A stretch of DNA of 64,000 nucleotides from JAOUGY01 sp963825585 (GCA_963825585.1 CAWGTX010000009.1:124001-188000), one strand, 5' to 3'. Shown: positions 30,356-39,059, counted from the first letter of the stretch. A program made the numbers and translations. Notes: generated from the letters alone by a model not told the origin.

Positions 30356-30437
30356 TCGGCGGGATCGGGACCTGTGACCCTGGGGCGGGGAGGGGCGGTG
30401 ACCCAAGCTGATGGTCCACCGACCACGAGGAACCGGC

Positions 30438-31967
30438 ATGGATCAGCACGGCAGTGCCGCCCGCGACATCGTCACCTCTGACAGGCTTGGCTACCGCCAG
30501 CGTCTGGTGCAGTTGGCGATGCTGGCAGAGGACGCCATCGACTATCCCAAGCTGTCCGCTGCAGCCGAAGACGCCCTCGTGTCCGGGTTGATCTCGGACC
30601 TCCACGAGGGTCATGCCCCCTACCGCCCGCGTTACGTTCTTCCCGACTACGCCGTGGCGCTCAGGAACGGCTCCGAGTACCTCGAGCTCGACGCCCCCAC
30701 GGATCTGGACGAGGCGATCGACTTCCTCCAGATCATCTATCACCATGTCCCGTCGATCACGACGTATCCGGTGTACTTCGGTGACGTCGACTCCCTGCTC
30801 CTGCCGTTCCTCGACGACCGATGGGACGAAGTCCGGCTCGACCGGTCGATCCGGAGGTTGTGGCGGTACCTCGACCGCACCATCCCCGACGCCTTCGCCC
30901 ACGCCAATATCGGGCCGGTCGACAATCGCATCGCCCGATCGGTGCTGAGGGTCGATGCCGAACTGGGCCAGGTGGTTCCCAACCTCACGCTGAAGTGGGA
31001 TCCGGCCTCGAGCGGAGACCAGTTGGTCGCGGCCGCCGCCCGGACGATCGCGGTGGTGAACAAGCCCCACATCGCCAACCATCCGATGATCGCCGCCGAC
31101 TTCCCTGAGGGGTACGGGGTGGTGAGTTGCTACAACACGCTCCCGTTGGGGGGTGGAGCCCACACCCTGATCCGCCTGAACCTGGCCGAGAGTGGCCGCC
31201 GGAACACCGTCGGCATCGACCGCTACCTTGGCGAAGTGCTCCCCGAACATGTGGAGCTGGCGTTCGAGGTGATCGAGGCCCGCATCCGGTTCCTGGTGGA
31301 GGATGCCCGGTTCTACGACCACTCGTTCCTCGTGCGTGAAGGACTGATCCATTCCGATCGGTTCAGTGCCATGTTCGGGCTGTTCGGAGTCGCCGAGCTC
31401 GTGCAGGGTCTGATTCCGGGGGCGCGTTACGGACACGACCCTGAGGCGGCAGAGCTGGCGCACCGGGTGGCGGATCGTGTGGGCGCCCTGGTTGCCGCCC
31501 GCCGCCTTCCGTACTGTCGGAACGGACGGGCCATGCTCCACGCCCAGTCGGGGATCAGCGAGGACATCGGCATCACCGCCGGCGCCCGTGTCCCGATCGG
31601 GACCGAACCAGGACTGATCGATCACATCGAGACGGTGGCGCCCCATCACCGTCTGTTCGAGTCCGGGATCAGCGACATCTTCGCCCTCGAGAGTTCGGTC
31701 AGGGCCAACCCGGAGGCGATCGTCGACCTCACACGCGGGGCGTTCGCCCACGGGATGCGGGAGATGACCTTCAACGTGGAGGGATGCGACCTGGTCCGGG
31801 TCACGGGCTACATGGTGCGGTTGTCGGACATCGAGAAACTGCGGACCGAAGGGTCGCGCATCAACAGCACGGTGTTGGGCGCCGAGTCGATGGAGAACTG
31901 GGGTCTGCTCGGGCGTCTTCCCCGGGTGGTCAGCACCGAGATCGACCCGTGGCTGGGAAGCCGGTGA
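30438..31967 (+). CDS. yjjI: YjjI-family glycyl-radical enzyme
   Basis: This protein of 509 residues matches the YjjI (DUF3029) glycyl-radical enzymes. The thiyl-radical Cys231 lies in YGVVSCYNTLPLGGGAHTLI. The radical-bearing Gly457 is in the C-terminal RVTGYMVRLSDI. Other family blocks are GLISDLHEGHAPYRPRY, YPVYFGDVDSLLLPF and RNGRAMLHAQSGISEDIG. ATG 30438 has AGGA upstream and matches the usual length of about 510. The reaction and substrate of YjjI are not established for any organism I can name. The activase YjjW follows with a GTGA overlap, so the pair is complete. Oxygen sensitivity is expected of glycyl-radical enzymes, consistent with PFOR and Hox hydrogenase elsewhere in the window. 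Confidence 0.88.
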   Translation: MDQHGSAARDIVTSDRLGYRQRLVQLAMLAEDAIDYPKLSAAAEDALVSGLISDLHEGHAPYRPRYVLPDYAVALRNGSEYLELDAPTDLDEAIDFLQIIYHHVPSITTYPVYFGDVDSLLLPFLDDRWDEVRLDRSIRRLWRYLDRTIPDAFAHANIGPVDNRIARSVLRVDAELGQVVPNLTLKWDPASSGDQLVAAAARTIAVVNKPHIANHPMIAADFPEGYGVVSCYNTLPLGGGAHTLIRLNLAESGRRNTVGIDRYLGEVLPEHVELAFEVIEARIRFLVEDARFYDHSFLVREGLIHSDRFSAMFGLFGVAELVQGLIPGARYGHDPEAAELAHRVADRVGALVAARRLPYCRNGRAMLHAQSGISEDIGITAGARVPIGTEPGLIDHIETVAPHHRLFESGISDIFALESSVRANPEAIVDLTRGAFAHGMREMTFNVEGCDLVRVTGYMVRLSDIEKLRTEGSRINSTVLGAESMENWGLLGRLPRVVSTEIDPWLGSR

Positions 31968-32845
31968 CGGGCGTCACGCTCCTTCATCCACTGGTCCTCG
32001 GGAATGACTTCGAGGTTGCCGCAGTGGTGCCGACGAGCATGGTCGACGGCCCCGGGAACCGCTACGTGCTGTTCCTCCAGGGATGCAACTTCGACTGCGT
32101 CGCCTGTCACAACCCCTCGACGATCGGCCGCTGCGATGGATGTGGGGTCTGTGTCGAGCTGTGTCCATACGCCGCGCTGGGCATTCCCGCTGCCGGCGAG
32201 GTGGCCTTCCACGCCGCCCTCTGTGACCAGTGCGGCCACTGTCGCGCCGGCTGCCCGCTCGATGCCGATCCGACGATCGCCGTCATGTCGGTGGACGACG
32301 TGGTCGCCGACCTGCGTCGGGTCGCCGCCTACCTGAACGGCATCACCGTGACGGGAGGGGAACCCACACTGCAACTGGACGCTCTGACCGCATTGTTCTC
32401 CCGGCTGCGGGCGGATCCGAACCTGTCCCGGCTCACGACGCTGGTCGACACCAACGGCTCGCTCGACGCTGCCGGGTGGCGCAGATTGATCCCGGTGCTC
32501 GACGGTGCCATGGTCGACCTCAAGGCCGGAACCCCCGAGCTGCATCGTCGCCTCACCCGCCGGGAGCAGCAGCCGGTGATCGACTCCATGAACCTGTTGC
32601 GCCGAGCGCGCAAACTCACCGAGGTGCGTCTGCTGGTCATCGAAGGCGTGACCGACACGCCGCCGGAGCTGGAGGCGTGGGCGTCGGCCGTGGCGTCGGT
32701 GGACCCGGCGGTCCCGGTGCGGCTGATGGCGTTCCGCCACACCGGAACCCGGCGTGAGGCCCGCGACTGGCCCGAGACCTCGACCGCAGCGGTCGAACGG
32801 ACGGCAAACGCCCTCCGCTCCCTCGGGCTGACGCGGGTGAATTGA
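31964..32845 (+). CDS. yjjW: YjjW-family glycyl-radical-enzyme activase (radical SAM)
   Basis: This protein of 293 residues is the activating enzyme for the preceding YjjI. The radical-SAM cluster cysteines are Cys41, Cys45 and Cys48 in GCNFDCVACHN (CX3CX2C). An inserted ferredoxin-like domain follows with CDGCGVCVELCP and CDQCGHCRAGCP. GITVTGGEPTLQ is the SAM-contact GGE motif, and LVDTNGS and VDLKAG continue the partial TIM barrel. It would generate a glycyl radical on Gly457 of YjjI using SAM and a reduced cluster, with electrons perhaps from ferredoxin. GTG 31964 overlaps the YjjI stop. The hairpin terminator begins at its own stop codon. Confidence 0.87.
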   Translation: MTGVTLLHPLVLGNDFEVAAVVPTSMVDGPGNRYVLFLQGCNFDCVACHNPSTIGRCDGCGVCVELCPYAALGIPAAGEVAFHAALCDQCGHCRAGCPLDADPTIAVMSVDDVVADLRRVAAYLNGITVTGGEPTLQLDALTALFSRLRADPNLSRLTTLVDTNGSLDAAGWRRLIPVLDGAMVDLKAGTPELHRRLTRREQQPVIDSMNLLRRARKLTEVRLLVIEGVTDTPPELEAWASAVASVDPAVPVRLMAFRHTGTRREARDWPETSTAAVERTANALRSLGLTRVN

Positions 32846-32869
32846 ACCCAGGGCCCAACCCTGGGTTCA
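32843..32869. terminator. Hairpin terminator after yjjW
   Basis: A perfect 11-bp stem, TGAACCCAGGG with CCCTGGGTTCA, and a five-base loop overlap the yjjW stop codon. It lies between convergent genes. Confidence 0.75.
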
Positions 32870-32920
32870 GACTGACCGTGGCGGTCGGTCCCAGCCCCGA
32901 GATCGGATCGGATGCACGCC

Positions 32921-32957
32921 CCGGGCTGTGGCCCGCATGCCGCGAACCACAGCCCGG
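32921..32957. terminator. Second hairpin, next to the end of the TrpB-like gene
   Basis: A perfect 11-bp stem, CCGGGCTGTGG with CCACAGCCCGG, and a 15-base loop lie just downstream of the TrpB-like stop on the minus strand. With the hairpin at 32843 it gives each convergent gene its own terminator. Confidence 0.65.
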
Positions 32958-32965
32958 ATCGGTGC

Positions 32966-34327
32966 TCAGGCGATGACAGGGACGCGCGCCATGGCGGCGG
33001 CGACCTTCTCCTCCGGGTAGTCGTAGTCCTGGAGCTGGCCGGCGAAGTAGGCCTCGTAGGACTTCATGTCGAAGTGGCCGTGGCCGCACAGCGCCGTGAG
33101 GATCACCTTCTCCTCGCCGGTCTCCTTGCACCTCGTCGCCTCGCGGATGGCGGCGGCGAGGGCGTGGGTCGGCTCGGGGGCGGGCACGATTCCCTCTGTG
33201 CGGGCGAACTTGATGGCGGCGTCGAAACACTCCGTTTGATGGATCGCCTCGGCCTCGACCAGGCCCAACTCGTAGAGGTGGCTCACCAGCGGTGCCATCC
33301 CGTGGTACCGCAGACCACCGGCGTGGATCGGGTCAGGGATGAAGTCGTGTCCCAGCGTGTGCATCTTCACCAGCGGCGTCATCCCAAGTGTGTCGCCGAA
33401 GTCGTAGCGGTACTCGCCCTTGGTGAGCGACGGGCACGCAGCCGGCTCCACGCAGCGGATCGTCGGGTTCATGCGACCCGCCAGCTTCTCGCGCAGGAAC
33501 GGGAACGACAGGCCACCGAAGTTGGAACCGCCGCCCGTGCACCCCACCAGCACGTCGGGTGTCTCGCCGACCTTGGCCAGCTGCAGCAGCGCCTCCTCGC
33601 CGATGATCGTCTGGTGCAGCAGCACATGATTCAGCACCGAGCCGAGGGCGTACTTGGTGTGGGGGTCGGCGGCGGCCATCTCGACAGCCTCGGAGATGGC
33701 GATGCCGAGCGACCCGGGGGAATCCGGGTCCATCTGCAGGATCGTTCGACCGGCCTGGGTCAGGTCGGAGGGGGAGGGATGCACGGTGGCGCCCCACACC
33801 TCCATCATCGACTTGCGGTAGGGCTTCATGTCGTAGCTGGCCCGTACCTGCCACACCTCACACTCGATGCCGTACTGGGCGGTGGCGAACGCCAGAGCCG
33901 AGCCCCACTGGCCGGCTCCCGTCTCGGTGGTGAGCTTGCGGGTACCTTCGGCGGCGTTGTAGAACGCCTGGGGAACGGCGGTGTTGGGTTTGTGCGACCC
34001 GGCAGGGGACACGCCCTCGTACTTGTAATAGATGCGGGCCGGCGTGCCGAGAAGCTTCTCGAGGCGGTGCGCCCGGAACAGCGGTGAAGGCCTCCACAAC
34101 CGGTACACATCGAGGACTTCGCCCGGGATGTCGACGTAGGATTCCTGCGTGACCTCCTGGCCGATGAGCGCCATCGGGAACAGGGGGGCCAGGTCGTCGG
34201 GGCCGATCGGCTGTTGGGTGCCGGGATGCAGCGGCGGGGGAGGGGGAGCCGGCAGGTCGGGGATGATGTTGTACCAGGTGGTCGGCATCTCCGACTCGTC
34301 GAGCAGGATCTTGGTTGGCACGTCCAT
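32966..34327 (-). CDS. TrpB-like PLP enzyme (TrpB2 type)
   Basis: This protein of 453 residues belongs to the longer TrpB2 group of tryptophan synthase beta-like proteins. The N-terminal extension with TTWYNIIPDLPAPPPP is typical of TrpB2. The PLP lysine lies in VSPAGSHKPNTAV. ETGAGQWGSAL is the TrpB2 version of the active-site Glu loop, and VGCTGGGSNFGG is the phosphate-binding loop. The C-terminal LTALCGHGHFDM is also family-typical. TrpB2 proteins condense indole with serine, sometimes without a TrpA partner; no trpA lies nearby, so it may be a stand-alone or indole-salvage enzyme. TAGCGT upstream and GGAG before the ATG give a promoter and ribosome-binding site. Confidence 0.88.
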   Translation of the reverse strand: MDVPTKILLDESEMPTTWYNIIPDLPAPPPPPLHPGTQQPIGPDDLAPLFPMALIGQEVTQESYVDIPGEVLDVYRLWRPSPLFRAHRLEKLLGTPARIYYKYEGVSPAGSHKPNTAVPQAFYNAAEGTRKLTTETGAGQWGSALAFATAQYGIECEVWQVRASYDMKPYRKSMMEVWGATVHPSPSDLTQAGRTILQMDPDSPGSLGIAISEAVEMAAADPHTKYALGSVLNHVLLHQTIIGEEALLQLAKVGETPDVLVGCTGGGSNFGGLSFPFLREKLAGRMNPTIRCVEPAACPSLTKGEYRYDFGDTLGMTPLVKMHTLGHDFIPDPIHAGGLRYHGMAPLVSHLYELGLVEAEAIHQTECFDAAIKFARTEGIVPAPEPTHALAAAIREATRCKETGEEKVILTALCGHGHFDMKSYEAYFAGQLQDYDYPEEKVAAAMARVPVIA

Positions 34328-34450
34328 GAGGGCTCCTCTGTTCCGGGAATCCGGGACGCTAGCCAGGTTCCCGAGTGGGTATCAGCCGATCCGGCCGCGC
34401 ATTTGAGGTTTCAGTGGATAGCGATGGCGACCGGACCCGGTCGAGGGATC

Positions 34451-34518
34451 GTCGACAAGTCGACGGGTCGACGAGGCAGCATCCCAAGGCGCGGATTCCG
34501 GTCCCGTTGACCCGTTGA
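34451..34518. repeat. Short octamer repeats in intergenic region
   Basis: GTCGACAA-GTCGACGG-GTCGACGA (34451-34474) and two CCCGTTGA units (34503-34518) are diverged members of the 8-bp family seen at 30292 and 39020. The rest of 34328-34619 shows no gene. Confidence 0.55.
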
Positions 34519-34619
34519 CCTGCAGATCTATCGACCTCGGCACAGAGTGCGAAATCTTTCCGACGGCATGGCGGGAACCGTGTCAAGACGTCGTGCGTCT
34601 CACCGATAGGGAGTTCACG

Positions 34620-34733
34620 ATGGCACACACGCAGTCCGAACCACGCAGCAAGATGATCGAGGTCTCCGACCTCGTTGCGTTGATCCCCGTGGTGCTGTTG
34701 GTCGCCTGGGTTGTTCTGCGATCACTCGTCTGA
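34620..34733 (+). CDS. Small single-pass membrane protein
   Basis: This is a 37-residue reading frame: a polar start (MAHTQSEPRSKMIEV) and one hydrophobic helix (LVALIPVVLLVAWVVLRSLV) up to the stop. GGGAG lies about eight bases before the ATG. Codon use resembles its neighbours, and the composition is that of a real transmembrane peptide. I recognise no family. It lies 82 bases before the DUF4388 gene on the same strand. Confidence 0.5.
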   Translation: MAHTQSEPRSKMIEVSDLVALIPVVLLVAWVVLRSLV

Positions 34734-34815
34734 CAGCCGAAGGCGCCGACAGGAAGGGGAAGCTCGCAGCGAGTGACTGCTCGCGCAAGCGTCAACGCGA
34801 CCGAGGTGGCATACC

Positions 34816-35877
34816 GTGATCATGGCGGGGCGTCTTGGCGAATGGAGCGTCGAAGACCTGCTCCAGATCGCCAAGATAACCCAGAAGACGACGTCGATCG
34901 AGCTGATCGGCGAGCACCGCTCGGGGGTCATCTACCTCCGGGATGGTGGCGTCGTGGACGCCGAACTACTCGGATCCGACCAACCGGCCGGCGACCGCTT
35001 CTCCCGTGTCGTCGAGGTCATCATCGCGCTCACGGGTATCGAGGTCGGATCATTCGAGTTCGGCACACGTGAGGTTCCCTTCACCGAAGAGAGGCCACTC
35101 GACATCAATGCGGTGTTCGCCGCCCTGGAAAAGGACCTCGCCCGCGAGAAGCGGCTGGTGGATCTCGGCATCTCCGGACTCGAGGGTCTCGGGGTGTCCC
35201 GACACATCGCCGAGCCTCTCACGCTCAAGCCGGCGGTCTGGCAGCTGCTCGCCGACCTGATCGAGCCCTTCTCGCTCACAGATCTCGGGCGGCGGGTGGG
35301 CCGACGCAAAGCGGTGGCGATGGTGCTCACCCTCGACGCCATCGGCGTTCTGTCCCGTGACGTCGAGCTCCCCCCACCGCCGCTTCCCATGATGATGCCC
35401 GATGTGGCTGGTGCGACCTCCGGACCCGACGGTGACGATGCGTTGGCGGTGGAGCCGGTCGAGATGCCCGGCCCGGTGGAGCACCCAGGCTGGGCAGACG
35501 AAGCCGCCTGGGCTCGTGCCGGTCTGCCGGACGCACCCGAAGGCGATCCCCCAGGCGACGACGCTGTCGAGGAACCGGGGTTGCACGGATCCGAGGAGGT
35601 GGCGCAGCCATCCCCGCCGCCCGGGACGGAGGATCCGGGAACGGTCGCCGCCGTCGGGGAGACAGTGGGGGCCGACGAACGACCGCCAGAGAGGGAAACG
35701 GTGGCGGAGGTCTACACCGGCGAACCGATCGTGGAGATCTTCGGGCTCCCTGCGCCGCCCATGCACGAGGTGGTTGCGCCATCGGAGACGACGCTGGTGT
35801 CAGACGTGTTGGGGGATCTCCGGTCGAGGTTCCGGAGTGGGCGCGGCCAGACCCTCGAGCCCGGCTACGAGGACTGA
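34816..35877 (+). CDS. DUF4388 (PATAN-like) domain protein
   Basis: This protein of 353 residues starts with GRLGEWSVEDLLQIAKITQKT and SGVIYLRDGGVVDAEL, the usual opening of DUF4388 domains in bacterial signalling and gliding proteins. A second helical domain follows (about residues 125-185, LTDLGRRVGRRKAVAMVLTLDAIG). The remainder is a long acidic, Pro-rich linker and a short conserved-looking end. GTG 34816 or ATG 34822 may be the start. The domain is thought to mediate protein interactions; the role here is unknown. The downstream gene is convergent. Confidence 0.65.
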   Translation: MIMAGRLGEWSVEDLLQIAKITQKTTSIELIGEHRSGVIYLRDGGVVDAELLGSDQPAGDRFSRVVEVIIALTGIEVGSFEFGTREVPFTEERPLDINAVFAALEKDLAREKRLVDLGISGLEGLGVSRHIAEPLTLKPAVWQLLADLIEPFSLTDLGRRVGRRKAVAMVLTLDAIGVLSRDVELPPPPLPMMMPDVAGATSGPDGDDALAVEPVEMPGPVEHPGWADEAAWARAGLPDAPEGDPPGDDAVEEPGLHGSEEVAQPSPPPGTEDPGTVAAVGETVGADERPPERETVAEVYTGEPIVEIFGLPAPPMHEVVAPSETTLVSDVLGDLRSRFRSGRGQTLEPGYED

Positions 35878-35896
35878 CCTCAGCGCCGTTCAGTCC

Positions 35897-37291
35897 TCAG
35901 GCGCTCCTGGTGCGCGTGGCGATCCGGTACAGCGACGTCGTGGCGGTGATGAACAGATCGGTGCCGTCTGGGCCACCGAAGGCGCAGTTCGAGGTCACCT
36001 CGGGCACGGGGATACGTCCGATGCGCCGGCCCTGCGGTGTGAGGATGTGGATGCCGTCGCCGGCGCTGGTGAAGATGTGGCCGGTCTCGTCCACCCGGAA
36101 CCCGTCGGGCGCACGCGGCTCGACCACGGCCAGCACCCTCGGGTTGTGCAATGCCACGCCACCCACCACGTCGAAGGCGGTGATGTTGTGGGCGTCGCCG
36201 GTGTCGGACACGTACAGCACCGACTCGTCGGGGGAGAACGCCAGACCGTTGGGACGGCTCAGCAGGTCCGTCACCATGTTCAGCGCCCCGCTGGCGGGGT
36301 CGAATCGGAACACGTGGCAGCCGGCGAGTTCAGGTTCGGCCTGATGGCCCTCCCGGTCCGACAGGATCCCGTACGGCGGATCGGTGAACCAGATGCTGCC
36401 ATCGGATCGCACCACCACGTCGTTGGGCGAGTTGAACCGCCGGCCCTGATAGTGGCTCACGAGTGGCGTCACCCTGCCGTCCTGCTCCCAACGTTCGATT
36501 CGCCGGTGTCCGTGCGAGCAGGTGACGATGGCGCCGGTGGCGTCGAGGGCGCGACCGTTGGTGAACTCGACCTCCACCCGTTCGACCTCGACACCTCGCT
36601 CGGCGCTCCAGCGCATGACCCTGTCGTTGGGGATGTCGCTCCACAACACCACCCCACGCTCGGGGACCCACACCGGCCCCTCCGACCACTCGCAGCCCTG
36701 GCCGAGGCGCTCGACGGTCGCGTCCGGGGCGATCAGCGCTTCCATCGAGGGATCCTCGAACACGGGTACCGATCCGGTGCCGTTCGCCGTCGCCACTCCG
36801 AGCCGGTCGATGATGTCGGTCGCCAGCTGTTCCGGCGCCAGGGTTGCACCGAGATGCAGATGGCACAGCGCCTCGAACCGGCTCCGTCTCGCCTCGTGCA
36901 GTGCAGCGAACGCACCGGCCAGCACGGCGCGCCGATGGTCGCCGGTGTCGTAGCGACCGCGAACGGTTTCGGCGTCCACATCGAGCCACACCACGGTCAT
37001 CTCGCGACGCAGTGCCTCGCCGAGCGGTCCACGATCGACCACGCTCGCCGCCGGCGCCACGACCATCCCGCCGGGTGTGTCCAGAGCCACCTCGAGGGCG
37101 GTCGCCTCCAGGTCGTGCAGTGCCTCGACGCCGTGGCGGGCGGCGTACTCGCCGCTGGACATCCCGACCTTCGCCTCGATCCAACGGTCGGAGTCGATGA
37201 GTGGCAACCCCAGTCGCGCGGCGACGATCGCACCGACCGTGGACTTGCCGGCTCCCATGGTGCCGATGACAGCGATGCGTGGCTCGCTCAT
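35897..37291 (-). CDS. Fusion of shikimate-kinase-like P-loop kinase and SMP-30/gluconolactonase
   Basis: This protein of 464 residues has two domains. Residues 1-170 form a small P-loop kinase: Walker A GTMGAGKS (10-17), then LIDSDRWIEAKVGMSSGEYAARHG, which follows the shikimate-kinase pattern (DxD, IE..G.S). Residues about 175-464 form a six-bladed SMP-30/gluconolactonase: EWSEGPVW (metal Glu), RFNSPNDVVV, NGLAFSPDESVLYVSDT and the acidic metal ligands. A lactonase joined to a small-molecule kinase could open a sugar lactone and phosphorylate the acid, as gluconolactonase plus gluconokinase would; this is inference. ATG 37291 follows the SRPBCC gene by eight bases. No frameshift is needed to explain the fusion. 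Confidence 0.72.
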   Translation of the reverse strand: MSEPRIAVIGTMGAGKSTVGAIVAARLGLPLIDSDRWIEAKVGMSSGEYAARHGVEALHDLEATALEVALDTPGGMVVAPAASVVDRGPLGEALRREMTVVWLDVDAETVRGRYDTGDHRRAVLAGAFAALHEARRSRFEALCHLHLGATLAPEQLATDIIDRLGVATANGTGSVPVFEDPSMEALIAPDATVERLGQGCEWSEGPVWVPERGVVLWSDIPNDRVMRWSAERGVEVERVEVEFTNGRALDATGAIVTCSHGHRRIERWEQDGRVTPLVSHYQGRRFNSPNDVVVRSDGSIWFTDPPYGILSDREGHQAEPELAGCHVFRFDPASGALNMVTDLLSRPNGLAFSPDESVLYVSDTGDAHNITAFDVVGGVALHNPRVLAVVEPRAPDGFRVDETGHIFTSAGDGIHILTPQGRRIGRIPVPEVTSNCAFGGPDGTDLFITATTSLYRIATRTRSA

Positions 37292-37298
37292 CAGGGGT

Positions 37299-37730
37299 TC
37301 AGGAGAGGCGCTTTGCCAGCCCGGCCATCGCCTTGTCGGCCAGCTTGTCGAAGGCACCCTTCAGCAACGGGTGCGCAAGCCGGAGCGGGCCCTTCATGCG
37401 TAGATCGGCCACGTAGTCGATCTGGGTGGTGCCGTCGCCTTTGGCTTTGAAGGTGATGTCGTCGACGGCGGTGATTGTCGACCCTTCGCCCTCCAGGGTC
37501 ACCCGGTGGGGACGATCCAGCGCCGTGGTCCGGTACGTCATGGGGATCTCGCGTCCGTTGAACACCGCAGTGACGGCGTAGGTCGCCCCGACCGCCGGCG
37601 ATTCGCCGTTCGTCTGGCGCGACATCGACACACCCGGATCCCATTCGGGCACGGTGGAGAAGTCCGACACGAATGCGAAGACCTCGTCGAGGGGTTTGGG
37701 GACGGTGATGGTGCGGTGGAGACGTGGCAT
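37299..37730 (-). CDS. SRPBCC-family (START-like) protein
   Basis: This protein of 143 residues has the helix-grip pattern: ITVPKPLDEVFAFVSDFSTVPEWDPGV (the conserved N-terminal strand-helix with Trp), then GREIPMTYRTTALDRPHRVTLEG, FKAKGDGTTQIDYVADL and a C-terminal helix. Such proteins bind hydrophobic ligands or act as polyketide-cyclase-like enzymes; a function cannot be assigned. It lies upstream of and probably co-transcribed with the kinase-lactonase gene, and is divergent from udk by 24 bases. Confidence 0.75.
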   Translation of the reverse strand: MPRLHRTITVPKPLDEVFAFVSDFSTVPEWDPGVSMSRQTNGESPAVGATYAVTAVFNGREIPMTYRTTALDRPHRVTLEGEGSTITAVDDITFKAKGDGTTQIDYVADLRMKGPLRLAHPLLKGAFDKLADKAMAGLAKRLS

Positions 37731-37754
37731 GGTGGCCTCTAACGTACCCGCACG

Positions 37755-38426
37755 ATGTCGCTACCTCCGCCTCCGATCTTCGATCCCGCCAAATGGGGCA
37801 AGTCGACGCCGCTCATCATCGGGGTCGCCGGTGGATCCGGCTCGGGCAAGACCACCATCGCCGAAGCGTTGGTGGAGGCCATCAAGCCACCACCCGACAG
37901 GCCCGGCGTCGCCTACATCAAGCACGACGCCTACTACCGGCACCGCTCCGATCTGACCTTCGACGAGCGGTCGCTTCTCAACTACGACCATCCCGACTCG
38001 CTCGAGACCGACCTGCTGGTGCGTCACCTGGAGGCTCTCCGCGCCGGCCTCCCGTTCGATCAGCCGGTCTACGACTTCTCGACCCATCAGCGCAGCCCAT
38101 CGACGGTGACGGTGGTGCCCGCCTCGGTGGTGGTTCTCGAAGGCATCCTGGTGCTGGCGGAACGTGACCTCCGGGCCATGATGGACCTGAGGGTCTACGT
38201 CGACACCGACGCCGACCTGCGGCTCGCCCGCCGGCTGGAACGCGACATCATGGAGCGGGGCCGGTCGGCCGAATCGGTGTTGGCGCAGTACCTGTCGACG
38301 GTGCGTCCCATGCACGAAGAGTTCGTGGAGCCCTCCAAGCGACACGCCGACATCATCATCCCGGGAGGTATGAAGGTCGGTGCCGTGGCGACCATCATCG
38401 AACTCATCAGAGCTCGGATGGTGTGA
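37755..38426 (+). CDS. udk: Uridine kinase
   Basis: This P-loop kinase has 223 residues: IIGVAGGSGSGKTTIAEALVE (Walker A), IKHDAYYR, LLNYDHPDSLETDLL and PVYDFSTHQRS, all typical of uridine-cytidine kinase. VVLEGILVL holds the Walker B equivalent, and RLARRLERDIMERGRS is the lid. It phosphorylates uridine and cytidine in nucleoside salvage. The length and motif order are normal. TAACGT lies nine bases before the ATG, consistent with a short or absent leader. Confidence 0.9.
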   Translation: MSLPPPPIFDPAKWGKSTPLIIGVAGGSGSGKTTIAEALVEAIKPPPDRPGVAYIKHDAYYRHRSDLTFDERSLLNYDHPDSLETDLLVRHLEALRAGLPFDQPVYDFSTHQRSPSTVTVVPASVVVLEGILVLAERDLRAMMDLRVYVDTDADLRLARRLERDIMERGRSAESVLAQYLSTVRPMHEEFVEPSKRHADIIIPGGMKVGAVATIIELIRARMV

Positions 38427-38433
38427 GAGCCGG

Positions 38434-38943
38434 TCAGTGGGCCATCGCCCGACCGGCTTCGTATGCCTCGGGGTCGTCCAGCACCCCGCCGCCGCGCACG
38501 GTGGCGCCGATGGTGATGCCGGCAGACAGCAGCACCAGGTTCTTGATGATGTACTGGCCTTCCAGAGTCGGGGCGAACGGGAGGCTCTGCCAGGTGAGAT
38601 CGGGGAACAGGAACAGAGGTGTGACGGTCCCCAGCATCTGCCCGAACAGCAGCAGCAACGTCACCCTGATGAACTTCCCGCTGATCAGACCCACCCCGAT
38701 GGCCGTCTCGAGTGCAGCCAGGATGATCCGGGAGACCGGTTCGTCGACGATCCCGAACGTCAAGGTCCTGATCGTTTCGGTGGCGAGGTTGTCGGCGGCA
38801 CTGAGGCCCGGCACGAACTTCAGCGCACCGAACCAGATGAACACCGTCCCGACGCTCATCCGCAGGAACGTCACGCCGTGATCGGCCATCCATCGCGTGA
38901 GTCGCCGGTCGAGGGAGCGGAAACGATCGTTGACACCATCCAT
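38434..38943 (-). CDS. DoxX-family integral membrane protein
   Basis: This protein of 169 residues has four hydrophobic helices, with FLRMSVGTVFIWFGALKFVPG, AALETAIGVGLI and TLLLLFGQMLGTVTPLFLFPD, a common DoxX/YkgB-like layout. ATG 38943 was chosen because the preceding residues are Arg-rich and no signal is seen. TACTTT lies seven bases upstream, consistent with a leaderless message. Family members are linked to redox stress in some bacteria, with no assigned activity. Convergent with udk. Confidence 0.75.
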   Translation of the reverse strand: MDGVNDRFRSLDRRLTRWMADHGVTFLRMSVGTVFIWFGALKFVPGLSAADNLATETIRTLTFGIVDEPVSRIILAALETAIGVGLISGKFIRVTLLLLFGQMLGTVTPLFLFPDLTWQSLPFAPTLEGQYIIKNLVLLSAGITIGATVRGGGVLDDPEAYEAGRAMAH

Positions 38944-39019
38944 GTGAAGAAAAGTACAAGTGTCCCGTCGGTAGTGGTAGCGGACCGGCCGTTGACCAGT
39001 TCCGTGCTGGTGGCCAAAG

Positions 39020-39059
39020 GGTCGACGGGTCAACAGGTCCACGGGTCAACAGGTCAGCC
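39020..39059. repeat. Octamer minisatellite (reverse orientation)
   Basis: Five consecutive 8-bp units occur: GGTCGACG, GGTCAACA, GGTCCACG, GGTCAACA and GGTCAGCC. The reverse complement of GGTCAACA is a rotated CCTGTTGA, the unit at 30340-30355. It lies in the region between DoxX and folE (38944-39220), which holds no other feature I can support. Confidence 0.8.

Noticed and set aside
30261..31751. 496-codon minus-strand frame opposite yjjI
   Set aside because: The glycyl-radical enzyme on the plus strand has catalytic Cys and Gly motifs; the opposite frame shows none.
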